Source of the DNA: Corallococcus coralloides DSM 2259
GTDB lineage: Bacteria > Myxococcota > Myxococcia > Myxococcales > Myxococcaceae
DNA length: 64,000 nt
Direction of reading: 5' to 3'
Assembly: GCF_000255295.1 (NCBI RefSeq)
Contig: NC_017030.1
Coordinates: 7,848,328-7,912,327, forward strand
Of the stretch, positions 53,826 to 63,155 are shown piece after piece. Below the pieces are notes generated by a model, which did not search any database, was not told the DNA's origin, and was given only the letters and a program-made list of their open reading frames with translations. Numbering within the stretch: position 1 is the stretch's first letter; every line of letters begins with the position of its first letter. The translations under genes and the position numbers were made by a program.

Positions 53826-55414
53826 AGCGGCAGCCCCACCAGGAACTCGGTGCCTTCGGCCGGGTGCGACGTCACTCGGATGGTGCCGCCGTGCGCGCGG
53901 ATGAGGGAGTGCGCGGTGGACAGGCCCAGCCCGGTGCCACCGCTCCGCGTGGTGAAGAACGGTTCGAACAGGTGTCCCATCATCTCCTCCGTGATGCTGC
54001 CGGCCGAATCCCAGACCCGAATCTGCGCTTCCTCGTCCACCCGTGCCAGGGCCACGCGCACCGTGCCCCGCGCCCCCGCCGCCTGACAGCCGTTGCGCAC
54101 CAGGTTGATGAGCACCTGGCGCAGCTGATCCGGATCCACCGGCGCCGTCAGCGGCTGGGGCACCCGCACCTCCAGGGTCACCTCGCGCGTGAGGGGGTCC
54201 GCGCGCAGCATGTCCACCGTCTCCGACACCAGCGTGTCCAGGGCCACCGGGCGGCGCTGCGGCTGGGGCGGGCGGGCAAAGCGCAGGAAGTCCTCCACCA
54301 GCCGCGCCAGCCGGTCCGACTCGCGCGTGAGGATGCCGGTGAGCCGCTGCACCACCGCGTCCTGCGACTGCTCCTGGGCCAGGAGCTGCGCGGAGCCGCG
54401 CATGGAGGCCAGCGGGTTGCGCAGCTCGTGCGCGAGCTGCGCGGAGAGCGTGCCCAGGCTGGCCAGCCGGTCCGTGCGCTTCAGGTCTTCCTCCATGCGC
54501 CGCAGCTCGGTGAGGTCCTGGAAGACGATGAGCAGCGCGCCCGCCTCCCCCTCCAGGGGTGACACCGACAGGCCCAGCACCCTCTTGCCGCCCGGCGTCT
54601 GCACGGGCAGCTCGCTGCGGATGGAGCGCGGCGCCAGCGCGGACACGCCCGGCAGCAGCTTCTCCAGGGGCTGCCCCACGCATGCGCGGGCGTCCTCCTG
54701 GAGGATGCCGCTGCCCGCGGTGTTGAGGAAGGTGACGCGCCGGTGGATGTCGCAGGTGACGAGCCCCGACGGCATGGAGGACAGGATGAGCTGCTGGAGC
54801 CGCCCCAGCCGGCGCAGGTCCGCCTCGCTCTGGGACAGCGCGCCGCCGGTGGCGGACAGCTGGCGCGACAGGTAGCCGGACAGGACGGCGATGAGCACCA
54901 GCGCCAGCGCGTTGCTGCCCAGCACGAAGAGCACCCGCGAGGGCGACGCCATGATGCTGCCCGCGGGCGTGGTGAGCCCCATCACCAGCAAGAGCGCGGT
55001 GAAGGCGAACGTGGACACGGCCGCGGCCACCAGCGCGCCGCGCCAGTCCAGCACCACCGCCGCGCCAATGACGGCCAGGCTGTAGAGGAACGTGAGCGGG
55101 GAGTCCGCGCCGCCGCTCAGGTAGACGAGCCCGGTGGCGATGAGCACGTCGCCCACCACCTGCACCGTGGCGTCCAGGCGCCCGGCCGTGCCCCGGCGCA
55201 GCCGCAGGCCCGTCACCACGGTGAGGAGATAGGCGCCCGCGATGACCGCGAACGACAGCGAGTCCGCGCGGCTGGGCTCCTGCACGGGCTGGGTCACCAG
55301 CCGCACCACCGTCACGATGAGCGACAGGCTCGCCGCCACGGTGCGGAACAACACCAGCCACACCAGGCGCGAGCGCAGCCCCGGGGCCACGCTTCGCGCC
55401 GTGCTTCCTGACAC
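53822..55414 (-). CDS. pilS: PilS, sensor histidine kinase
   Basis: A kinase of 530 residues from GTG 55414; TTG 55438 would add eight residues and overlap pilC by 20 bases. The first 185 residues hold about six membrane helices, as in other PilS, followed by a PAS domain (about 205-300), the H-box LSAQLAHELRNPLASM and the ATPase domain with LINLVRNGCQAAG and GGTGLGLS. PilS senses pilin in the membrane in other bacteria and controls PilR. It is coupled to pilR (GTGA). Confidence 0.93.
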
Positions 55415-55418
55415 CGCG

Positions 55419-56675
55419 TTACTTGATCGCGCCGGCAAGCGAGAAGATGGGCAGGTACATGGCGATGAGGAAGCCGCCGACCACGCCGCCGAGGAACACC
55501 ATCAGGATGGGTTCGATCATCGACGTCAGCGCGCCGATGGCCGTGTCCACTTCGTCATCGTAGAAGTCGGCGATCTTGTTGAGCATGGTGTCCATGGCGC
55601 CCGTCGCCTCACCGACGCCAATCATCTGCACCACCATGGACGGGAACACCTTGGTCTCCAGGAGCGGACCCGCGATGTTCTTGCCCTCGGCGATCTTCCC
55701 GCGGACGTAATAGATGGCCTCTTCCACCGTGCGGTTGCCGGCCGTCTTCGCCGTCACGTCCAGCGCGTCCAGGATGGGCACGCCGGAGGAGATCATCGTG
55801 CCCAGCGTGCGCGTGAAGCGCGCCACGGCCACCTTGCGCAGCACGTCGCCGAACAGGGGCAGCTTGAGGAAGGTCTTATCCCAGAACTTGCGGCCCCTGG
55901 GCTGGCGGTAGCTCCAGGTGAAGGCGAAGACGACCGCCGCGATGGCCACGACGGTGTGGAGGAAGTACGCCTGGGCGAACTTCGACATGTCCACGACGAC
56001 CTGCGTGGGGCCCGGCAGCGCGGAGCCGAAGTCCGAGAACATCTTCTCGAAGACGGGCGTCACCTTGAGCAGCAGCAGCGCCGTCACGCCGATGGCCACC
56101 AGGATGACCACCGTCGGGTAGGTCATGGCGCCCTTGACCTTCGCCTTGAGCTTCTCGTTCTTCTCACGGTAGGCGGCGAGCCGGTTGAGGATGGTGTCGA
56201 GGATACCGCCCACCTCGCCCGCGGCGCACAGCTGCACGTAGAGCTCGTCGAAGACCTTGGGGTGCTCCTTCAGCGCGTCCGCGAAGGTGCTGCCCTGCTC
56301 CACCTTGCTCTTGATGGCGAACACCACCTTCTTGAAGGCGGGGTTGTCCATCTGGCTGGCGAGGATGTCCAAGCACTGCACCAGCGGCAGGCCCGCGTCG
56401 ATCATCGTCGCGAACTGACGGGTGAAGATGAGGATGTCCTTGCCCGTCACGCCGCCCATGCCGGGCAGGGAGATCTCCCCGTCGAGCGCGCTCTTCTTGC
56501 GCACCTTCGTCGGGTTGAGGCCCAGGGACTTCAGGCGCGCGTTGACGGCCTCGATGTCCGAGGCCTCCATCTCGCCCTTCTTGCTCTCCCCGCTCTTGGT
56601 CTTCGCCTCCCAGAGGAACTGGGCCGTGTTCTTCTTGGACGCTGTCGCCTTCTGCTGCACTGCTGGTGCTGCCAT
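55419..56675 (-). CDS. pilC: PilC, type IV pilus platform protein
   Basis: A 418-residue inner-membrane protein of the GspF/PilC family: a basic N-terminal part, then two homologous cytoplasmic domains (FTRQFATMIDAGLPLVQCLD and FTRTLGTMISSGVPILDALD), each followed by membrane helices, with a final pair at 385-410. PilC connects PilB or PilT to the pilus base. Start ATG 56675. It lies between pilT and pilS. Confidence 0.96.
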   Translation of the reverse strand: MAAPAVQQKATASKKNTAQFLWEAKTKSGESKKGEMEASDIEAVNARLKSLGLNPTKVRKKSALDGEISLPGMGGVTGKDILIFTRQFATMIDAGLPLVQCLDILASQMDNPAFKKVVFAIKSKVEQGSTFADALKEHPKVFDELYVQLCAAGEVGGILDTILNRLAAYREKNEKLKAKVKGAMTYPTVVILVAIGVTALLLLKVTPVFEKMFSDFGSALPGPTQVVVDMSKFAQAYFLHTVVAIAAVVFAFTWSYRQPRGRKFWDKTFLKLPLFGDVLRKVAVARFTRTLGTMISSGVPILDALDVTAKTAGNRTVEEAIYYVRGKIAEGKNIAGPLLETKVFPSMVVQMIGVGEATGAMDTMLNKIADFYDDEVDTAIGALTSMIEPILMVFLGGVVGGFLIAMYLPIFSLAGAIK

Positions 56676-56730
56676 GACGGGACCTCCGGGGAGGGCGAGG
56701 AGTCTAACCTGTGATTTTCATGCCCCAAAA

Positions 56731-57843
56731 CTAACGGGCACCCGCTCCCCCGGCCGGCCGCTGGGCTCCACCCGGTCCACCGCCCGTGGCGAGGATGTTG
56801 CGCAGCTCCTCCGGGTCGGAAGAACGGCCGAAGGCCTCGTCCTGGGAGATGACCCGGCGCGCCAGAAGGGCGGCCAGCGCCTGGTTGAACGTCTGCATGC
56901 CGTACTTCGCCTGACCCACCTGCATGGACGAGTAGATCTGGTGGACCTTGTCCTCGCGGATGAGGTTCCGGATGGCGGGGTTGGGCACCATGACCTCCAG
57001 GGCCAGCACGCGGCCCGGAGCGCCCTGCTTGGCGACGAGCGCCTGGCTCATCACGCCTTCCAGCACGAAGGACAGCTGGGCGCGCACCTGGGGCTGCTGG
57101 TACGGGGGGAAGACGTCCAGGATGCGGTTGATGGTCTGCACCGCGCTGTTGGTGTGCAGCGTCGCGTAGCAGATGTGGCCTGTCTCCGCGATGGTGAGCG
57201 CCGCTTCGATGGTCTCCAGGTCGCGCAACTCGCCGACGAGCACCACGTCCGGGTCCTGGCGGAGGATGTACTTGAGGGCCGTCTTGAAGTTGCGCGTGTC
57301 CGCACCGACCTCGCGCTGGTTCACCAGGCAGTTCTTGTGCGGGTGCAGGTACTCGATGGGGTCCTCGATGGTCATGATGTGCTCATGACGCTCGGTGTTG
57401 ATCTTGTCGATCATCGAGGCCAGCGTGGTGGACTTGCCGGAGCCCGTGGGGCCCGTCACCAGGATGAGGCCGCGCGGCTTCTTCACCAGCTCCGCCACCA
57501 CCGGCGGCAGGCCCAGCTCCTGGAACGTCAAAATCTTGAAGGGAATCGTACGGAACGCACCGGCGACGGCGCCGCGCTGCATGAAGATGTTCGCGCGGAA
57601 GCGCGACAGGCCCTTCACGCCGAACGACAGGTCCAGCTCGTTCTCCTCCTCGAACTTGTGCTTCTGGGCGTCCGTGAGGATGGAGTAGCAGAGCTGCTTG
57701 GTCTCCACGGGCGTGAGCGGCGCCGTCTTGAGCGGGACGAGCTCACCGTCCACGCGGAGCTGCGGCGGCGAGCCGGTGGTGATGTGGAGGTCGGAAGAGC
57801 CCTTCTCGACCATCGCCTTGAGGAGCTGGTGCAGGTTGGCCAC
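56731..57843 (-). CDS. pilT: PilT, pilus retraction ATPase
   Basis: A 370-residue hexameric ATPase. Walker A GPTGSGKST (131-139), Asp box with TIEDPIEYLH, Walker B VLVGELRDLE, His box ICYATLHTNS, and the AIRNLIRE motif required for retraction are present. The start is GTG 57843 (MANLHQLLKAMVEKG). A Gly/Ala-rich tail ends it. It is 55 bases upstream of pilC and 48 bases after pilB. Confidence 0.97.
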   Translation of the reverse strand: MANLHQLLKAMVEKGSSDLHITTGSPPQLRVDGELVPLKTAPLTPVETKQLCYSILTDAQKHKFEEENELDLSFGVKGLSRFRANIFMQRGAVAGAFRTIPFKILTFQELGLPPVVAELVKKPRGLILVTGPTGSGKSTTLASMIDKINTERHEHIMTIEDPIEYLHPHKNCLVNQREVGADTRNFKTALKYILRQDPDVVLVGELRDLETIEAALTIAETGHICYATLHTNSAVQTINRILDVFPPYQQPQVRAQLSFVLEGVMSQALVAKQGAPGRVLALEVMVPNPAIRNLIREDKVHQIYSSMQVGQAKYGMQTFNQALAALLARRVISQDEAFGRSSDPEELRNILATGGGPGGAQRPAGGAGAR

Positions 57844-57891
57844 GGATGCGTGTCCTGTCGGGGGATGAAGTGTGGTGGAGGAAGGGGGTGA

Positions 57892-59592
57892 CTAGAAGCG
57901 GTCCGGCGCGGTGTTGCCCACGACCTCTTCGAGCGTGGTCATGCCGTCCATGAGCTTCTTGAGCGCGCTCATGCGCAGGCTGCTCATGCCCAGGCGGATG
58001 GCCTCCTGCTTGAGCTCCGCGGCGGAGGCGCCGTTGATGACCAGCTCCTTGAGGCCGTCCCAGAAGGGCATGACCTCGTAGATGGCCACGCGGCCGCGGT
58101 AGCCGCGGTCGTTGCACTCGCGGCAGCCGACCTTCTCGTACATGGTGAAGGTGCCCATCTTGTCCGGCGGGATGCCCGCGTCGATGAGGGCCTGCTCGTC
58201 CACCTTCTCCGCGGGGCGCTTGCACGCGGGGCACAGCCGGCGCGCCAGACGCTGGGCGAGGATGAGGTTGAGCGACGCCGTCACGAGGAACGGCTCGATG
58301 CCCATGTTGAGCAGACGGCTGACCGTGCCCGGGGCGTCGTTGGTGTGCAGCGTGGAGAGCACCAGGTGGCCCGTGAGCGCCGCCTTCACGCCGATTTCCG
58401 CCGTCTCGAAGTCGCGGATCTCACCGATCATGATGATGTCGGGGTCCTGGCGGAGGAAGGAGCGCAGGCCGGCCGCGAAGTTCAGGCCGATGTCTTCATG
58501 CATCTGCACCTGGTTGATGCCGGCGAAGTTGAACTCGACCGGGTCCTCCGCGGTGCAGATGTTGGTGCCCACGTCGTTGAGGCTGGAGAGCGCGGAGTAC
58601 AGCGTCGTCGTCTTGCCGGAGCCCGTGGGACCCGTCACCAGCACCATGCCGTAGGGCCGGTCGATGGCCTCCTTGAACCAGGCCAGGGGCTGCGCGTCGA
58701 AGCCCAGCTTCGTCATGTCCAGCTGCAGGTTGCTCTTGTCGAGCAAGCGCATCACGACCTTCTCGCCGAAGAGCGTGGGGCACACGCTCACGCGGAAGTC
58801 CATCTCCTTGCCGCCGCCGATCTTGATCTTGATGCGGCCGTCCTGCGGCAGGCGCCGTTCGGAGATGTCCAGCGACGCCATGATCTTGAGACGGCTGGTG
58901 ATGGCGTTGCGCAGCTTCATGGGCGGGCGCATCACCTCGTACATCACGCCGTCGATGCGGAAGCGGACCCGGAAATCCTTCTCGTACGGCTCGATGTGGA
59001 TGTCGGACGCGCGCTTCTTGATGGCGTCCATGAGGATGAGGTTCACCAGCTTGACCACGGGCGCGTCATCCGCGGCCCTGGCCATCTCATCCACGTTCTC
59101 CTGCTCCTCCTTGGCGACTTCAATGTCGTCGCCCACGTCGCCGACGATGTCCTCCAGCGAGGGGCCCTTCTCCGCGTAGTAGCGCTCAATCGATTCGCGG
59201 ATGGAGATTTCGGACGCGACGACGGCTTCGATGTTGTAGCCGGTGAGGAACTTCAGGTCGTCCACCGCGAAGATGTTGGACGGGTCGCACATGGCCACGA
59301 TGAGGGACGGGCCCGCGCGGTTGACCGGGATCACCAGGTGCTTCTCGGCCACTTCCTTGGGCACGAGCTTGATGATGTCCGGATCAATGTCGAAGTCCTT
59401 CAGGTTGATGGCCGGGACGCCGTACTGCTTCGACAGGAAGTCGGTGAGCTTCGACTCCTCGATGGCGCCCGTCTTGATGAGCGCCGTGCCGATGCGCGCA
59501 CCACTCTTCTGCTGCTCCTCCTGCGCCTTGCGGAGTTGCTGGACGGAGATGAGATTCTCGCGCACCAGCAATTCACCGAGTCGACCGGACAT
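57892..59592 (-). CDS. pilB: PilB, pilus extension ATPase with MshEN domain
   Basis: A 566-residue ATPase. Residues 1-145 form an N1/MshEN-type domain (RLGELLVRENLISVQQLRKA), the kind that binds c-di-GMP in MshE and some PilB proteins. The motor has Walker A GPTGSGKTT (321-329), Asp box TAEDPVEF, Walker B MIGEIRDFE, His box TLHTND, and the tetracysteine zinc site (CPAC and CREC). It drives pilus assembly. Start ATG 59592. First gene of the pilB-T-C-S-R run. Confidence 0.97.
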   Translation of the reverse strand: MSGRLGELLVRENLISVQQLRKAQEEQQKSGARIGTALIKTGAIEESKLTDFLSKQYGVPAINLKDFDIDPDIIKLVPKEVAEKHLVIPVNRAGPSLIVAMCDPSNIFAVDDLKFLTGYNIEAVVASEISIRESIERYYAEKGPSLEDIVGDVGDDIEVAKEEQENVDEMARAADDAPVVKLVNLILMDAIKKRASDIHIEPYEKDFRVRFRIDGVMYEVMRPPMKLRNAITSRLKIMASLDISERRLPQDGRIKIKIGGGKEMDFRVSVCPTLFGEKVVMRLLDKSNLQLDMTKLGFDAQPLAWFKEAIDRPYGMVLVTGPTGSGKTTTLYSALSSLNDVGTNICTAEDPVEFNFAGINQVQMHEDIGLNFAAGLRSFLRQDPDIIMIGEIRDFETAEIGVKAALTGHLVLSTLHTNDAPGTVSRLLNMGIEPFLVTASLNLILAQRLARRLCPACKRPAEKVDEQALIDAGIPPDKMGTFTMYEKVGCRECNDRGYRGRVAIYEVMPFWDGLKELVINGASAAELKQEAIRLGMSSLRMSALKKLMDGMTTLEEVVGNTAPDRF

Positions 59593-59671
59593 TTCTGGGA
59601 TGCCTCTTTGAGCGTGAGGAGGGAACAGCCAGAGCCCCGGCTGTCAGCGGGACCCGCGGGGGGAAATGAGC

Positions 59672-59703
59672 CCGTGCGGCAGGGGCCTGAAGCCCTGGCA
59701 CGG
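59672..59703 (-). repeat. Long hairpin between ribF and pilB
   Basis: CCGTGC/GCACGG and CAGGG/CCCTG form a stem of 11 paired bases with a two-base bulge (59672-59703). It may terminate ribF or lie in the pilB leader. No clear sigma-70 or sigma-54 promoter for pilB was found in this 209-base gap. Confidence 0.4.
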
Positions 59704-59772
59704 ATCCTCCCGGATTAGAGGAAACCGATGCGCGGCCTGTCAAGGCGCCCTGGCGTGCTCCCTTGCTGTCCG

Positions 59773-59793
59773 GCGCCCCCTTCCAGAGGGCGC
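59773..59793 (-). terminator. Hairpin after ribF
   Basis: GCGCCC (59773-59778) and GGGCGC (59788-59793) pair around a 9-base loop, 8 bases past the ribF stop on the minus strand. No T-run. Confidence 0.4.
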
Positions 59794-59801
59794 TACAGGC
59801 C

Positions 59802-60728
59802 CTACCCGTCGCCGCGGGCCATCACTGTGCGCGCGGCTTCCACGTCGCGTTTGATTTGACCCACCAACTCGGCGGCGGAGCCGAAGCGCTGCTCGGGCCG
59901 CAGCCGCTCCAGGAACTGCACCCGCAGCTCCTTGCCGTAGAGGTCGCCGGAGAAGTCCAGGAGGTGCGCCTCGATGGTGACCTCCGTGCCACCAAAGGTG
60001 GGCTTCACGCCGATGTTGGCCGCCCCCGGCCGCCAGGGCCCTTCGGCCTCCGCCAGGAGGCGCACGCGGATGGCGTACACGCCGGGCGCGGGTCGCAATT
60101 CGTTCTGCGTGTCCACGTTGGCGGTGGGAAAGCCGATGGTGCGTCCCCGACCCGCGCCGGACACCACCGTGCCGTCCAGGTCGAACGGGCGGCCGAGCAG
60201 GCGCCTGGCCGCGCCCACCCTGCCCTCCAGGATGTACTCGCGGATCCGCGACGAGGACGCGACGACGCCGTCCACGTTCACCGGCTGCACGACGTGCACC
60301 TGCGCGCCCCGCTTCGCCGCGGCGTCGCGCAGCGTGGTGACGGTGCCGGCGCGCTGGGCGCCATAGGTGTAGTCGCTGCCCACGACGACGTGGCCCACTC
60401 CCAGGGTGTCGAAGAGGGCGGCCTCGAAGTCCTGCGGCGTGGAGCGCGCGTAGTCGCGGGTGAAGGACTGCACCACCACGTGGGACAGGCCGCACGCGGC
60501 GAGCAGCTCCAGCTTGCGCGGCAGGAGCGTAATCAGCTTGGGGGCCAGGTCCGGCTGGAGCACCTTGCCCGGGTGGGGCTGGAAGGTGAGCGCGTTCGCG
60601 GGGGCGTGGCGAAGCGCCTCCGCGAAGAGGGCCTGGTGGCCCACGTGCACGCCGTCGAAGTTGCCCAGCGCGAGGGCCTGCCCCTGAAGCTGGCGGCCCG
60701 CCTCGGACACGGACTGGAAGACCTTCAT
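59802..60728 (-). CDS. ribF: RibF, riboflavin kinase / FAD synthetase
   Basis: A 308-residue bifunctional enzyme that makes FMN and then FAD. The N-terminal adenylyltransferase has ALGNFDGVHVGHQAL and, near 155, VASSSRIREYILEG; the C-terminal flavokinase begins at about 180 with GRTIGFPTANV. Length matches the family. It is divergent from trmB by 81 bases and has a hairpin after it. Confidence 0.95.
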   Translation of the reverse strand: MKVFQSVSEAGRQLQGQALALGNFDGVHVGHQALFAEALRHAPANALTFQPHPGKVLQPDLAPKLITLLPRKLELLAACGLSHVVVQSFTRDYARSTPQDFEAALFDTLGVGHVVVGSDYTYGAQRAGTVTTLRDAAAKRGAQVHVVQPVNVDGVVASSSRIREYILEGRVGAARRLLGRPFDLDGTVVSGAGRGRTIGFPTANVDTQNELRPAPGVYAIRVRLLAEAEGPWRPGAANIGVKPTFGGTEVTIEAHLLDFSGDLYGKELRVQFLERLRPEQRFGSAAELVGQIKRDVEAARTVMARGDG

Positions 60729-60809
60729 GGCCCTTCCCTATAGCACCCCGCGCGCTTTTGCCCTGGCCAACCCACGCGGCTCCATGGTTAGAGGCCCCCC
60801 GTTCCCGCC

Positions 60810-61430
60810 ATGCGCCCTGCCCTGCTCCCTGATCCGGTCGGCCTCAAGTTCGTCCCCCTGGAAGCGCCCCCGGACTGGGACGCGGAGTTCGGCTTCACGG
60901 GCCCATTGGAGCTGGAGATCGGCTCCGGGGCGGGCGGGCACGCGCTGGAGTACTGCCGCCGCAACCCCGGCGTGCGCTTCGTGGCCTTCGAGTGGCGCAA
61001 GAAGTACGCGCGCGACACGCAGATGCGCGCGGAGAAGGCGGGCATGAAGAACCTGCGCGTCATCGAATCCGACGCGCGCTTCGTGGTGCCGCGCATCTTC
61101 GCCCCCGGGTCGCTGGACGTCATCCACCTGCAGTTCCCCGACCCGTGGTGGAAGCGCTCGCACGCCAAGCGGGCGGTCGTGCAGCCCGACTTCGCGAAGG
61201 TGATGCTGGGGCTGCTCAAGCCCGGCGGCCGCTTCGACATGCGCACCGACGTGCAGGACCGCGCGGTGGCCATGCTCGAAATCCTGGAGGCGGCGGGCTT
61301 CCACAATCCGCTGGGCGCCGGGGTGTTCCACCCGTACGACCCGGAGGAGGTGCCCTCCACCCGCGAGCGGCGCTACCTGGCGTCCGGAGAGCCCGTGTAC
61401 CGCGCACGCCTGGTGAAACCCGCGTCCTAG
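60810..61430 (+). CDS. trmB: TrmB, tRNA (guanine-N7)-methyltransferase
   Basis: A 206-residue SAM-dependent enzyme that makes m7G46 in tRNA. SAM motif I is LELEIGSGAGGHALEY; the family motif is IHLQFPDPWWKRSHAKRR-like (LQFPDPWWKRSHAKRAVV). Start ATG 60810. It ends 174 bases before the next gene; that gap has GC-rich partial repeats but no clear terminator. Confidence 0.94.
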   Translation: MRPALLPDPVGLKFVPLEAPPDWDAEFGFTGPLELEIGSGAGGHALEYCRRNPGVRFVAFEWRKKYARDTQMRAEKAGMKNLRVIESDARFVVPRIFAPGSLDVIHLQFPDPWWKRSHAKRAVVQPDFAKVMLGLLKPGGRFDMRTDVQDRAVAMLEILEAAGFHNPLGAGVFHPYDPEEVPSTRERRYLASGEPVYRARLVKPAS

Positions 61431-61604
61431 TTCCGCCGGCGCCTGTCAGGCCCTGGACGCCCGGCGGCTTCGTGTCCCTGGGGTGCCCGCGAGGGCCCTT
61501 GGCAGCGCCCCTCACCCGGAGGAGAATCCACCCAAGGGGTTCCCGCTCCGGGGAGCACTCGCGACGTTGGCCACGACCGCAGCCTGTTGGGGGATGGGCG
61601 CCTC

Positions 61605-62648
61605 ATGCCGGAAGCCGAAAGGAAACGGATGCCGGAGGGCGTGCGCAGGAGCGGACCCGGCAACGACTTCTCCGGGCGCACCGTGCTCATCGTGGACGAT
61701 GATCCGGCGCAGATCCGCCACGTGCGCGAGGGCCTGGCCCCGCACGGTTACATCTTCAAGGAAGCGCTGGATGGGGCGCAGGCGCTGTCCGCCATCCGCG
61801 CGGGCCGGCCGGACCTCATCGTGATGGACGTGGAGATGCCGGGCCTGGGCGGCGTGGAGGTGTGCCGCATCGTCAAGGCGAACGCGGGCGAGGGCGGCTT
61901 CGGCTTCATCCCCGTCATCCTGATGACGGCCCGGCAGGCGGCGGGCAAGGTGGAGGGGCTGGAGCTGGGCGCGGACGACTACCTGGTGAAGCCGTTCGAC
62001 ATGCTGGAATTGGGCGCGCGCGTGAAATCCATGCTGCGGCTCAAGGCGCTGCAGGACGCGCTCCTTGAGAAGAACCGCGAGTTGGAGTGGGCCAACCGCG
62101 AGCTGGACCGCCGCCGGCAGGAGCTGCTCGCGCTCAGCCGCACGGACGCGCTCACGGGCCTGTACAACCGGCGCTATTTCGAGGAGCGGCTGAGCGAGGA
62201 GTTCATGCGCTCGCGCCGCTACCGCTCCCCCCTGTCGCTGGTGATGCTGGACATCGACCACTTCAAGCGCATCAACGACACGTTCGGCCACCCCTTCGGG
62301 GACGAGGTGCTGCGCGCGGTGGCGCACACGGCGCGTGCGACGCTGCGGGAGGTGGACCTTTTGGCCCGCTACGGCGGTGAGGAGTTCATTGCCCTCCTGC
62401 CGGAGGCGGCCCCCCAGGACGCGCTGCGGGCGTGCGAGCGGGTGCGCGAGGCCATCGAGCGGCTGGAGCTGACGTGGAAGGGCCCGGACGGAATGTCGCA
62501 GGAGGTGAAGCTGACCGCGTCGCTGGGCGTGGCGACGGTGCCCGCGGACGACCTGCCGGGCACGGAGGCCCTGCTGCGCGCGGCGGACGCGAGCCTGTAT
62601 TCCGCCAAGGGAACGGGGCGAAACCGCGTCCACCAGCACGCGGCGTGA
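61605..62648 (+). CDS. Response regulator with GGDEF domain, active-type diguanylate cyclase
   Basis: A 347-residue protein. Residues 26-145 are a receiver with D75 (LIVMDVEMP) and K129 (YLVKPFD). A short helix (150-178) leads to the GGDEF domain with active-site GGEEF (257-261) and an inhibitory site RxxD (R248, D251) five residues before it. It should make c-di-GMP when phosphorylated and be product-inhibited. Start ATG 61605 with GGGGGA upstream. The nearby PilB has an MshEN domain that could sense this product. No kinase is adjacent. Confidence 0.92.
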   Translation: MPEAERKRMPEGVRRSGPGNDFSGRTVLIVDDDPAQIRHVREGLAPHGYIFKEALDGAQALSAIRAGRPDLIVMDVEMPGLGGVEVCRIVKANAGEGGFGFIPVILMTARQAAGKVEGLELGADDYLVKPFDMLELGARVKSMLRLKALQDALLEKNRELEWANRELDRRRQELLALSRTDALTGLYNRRYFEERLSEEFMRSRRYRSPLSLVMLDIDHFKRINDTFGHPFGDEVLRAVAHTARATLREVDLLARYGGEEFIALLPEAAPQDALRACERVREAIERLELTWKGPDGMSQEVKLTASLGVATVPADDLPGTEALLRAADASLYSAKGTGRNRVHQHAA

Positions 62649-62698
62649 CACACCTCCCGCTTCCCCACGGCGGCGGTTTGACCTAAATCGGAGGCCTC

Positions 62699-63112
62699 AT
62701 GCGCCCGCTCGCGATGACGACCTGGCTGCTGTTCGCCCTCCTCTCCCTGGGCGGCTGCAGCCGGCTGCAGCCGGACACCCCCGTGGGGGCCTACCAGACG
62801 TTCCACCGGCACGTGCAGCGCGGAGAGCTGCCCAAGGCGTACGCTGGGTTGTCACAACAGACCCAGCAGGTCCTGAAGACGCGGGCGCAGGAGGTCAGCG
62901 ACGCGTCGGGGGGCATGGTGAAGCCGGAGCCGCTCCCGCTGTTCTTCGCGAATGTCCCGGTGCCGCCGGATGTTCAGGAGGTTTCGCTGCTCCGGCAGGA
63001 GGGCGACGTGGCGACCTTGGTGGTGCGCTCGGCGGGAAGGTCGGGCGAGGTCCGGATGGTGAGGGAACCGTCCGGGTGGAAGGTGGACTTTTCAGCATCC
63101 CCCCAGCCGTGA
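62699..63112 (+). CDS. Small lipoprotein
   Basis: A 137-residue lipoprotein (lipobox LGGC, C20). The mature part has a helical start (AYQTFHRHVQRGELPKAYAGL) and a beta sheet ending in GWKVDFS, a pattern seen in small NTF2-like or DUF4878-type lipoproteins that begin with a similar helix. A GGAGG site lies 4 bases before the ATG. It follows the diguanylate cyclase by 50 bases and may share its transcript. Confidence 0.72.
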   Translation: MRPLAMTTWLLFALLSLGGCSRLQPDTPVGAYQTFHRHVQRGELPKAYAGLSQQTQQVLKTRAQEVSDASGGMVKPEPLPLFFANVPVPPDVQEVSLLRQEGDVATLVVRSAGRSGEVRMVREPSGWKVDFSASPQP

Positions 63113-63155
63113 GCCCGGGCATGCCCGGGCCCCGCGCATCAGGTAACGTACAACC

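Noticed and set aside
53826-55361. In-frame open extension of pilR upstream through pilS
   Set aside because: Not a fusion: the extension is a frame-shifted reading of pilS, rich in Arg/Gly/Pro. PilR begins at the GTG overlapping the pilS stop.
59593-59801. Sigma-54 promoter before pilB
   Set aside because: TGGCAC occurs at 59696 but is on the plus strand and lacks a GC ten bases on.
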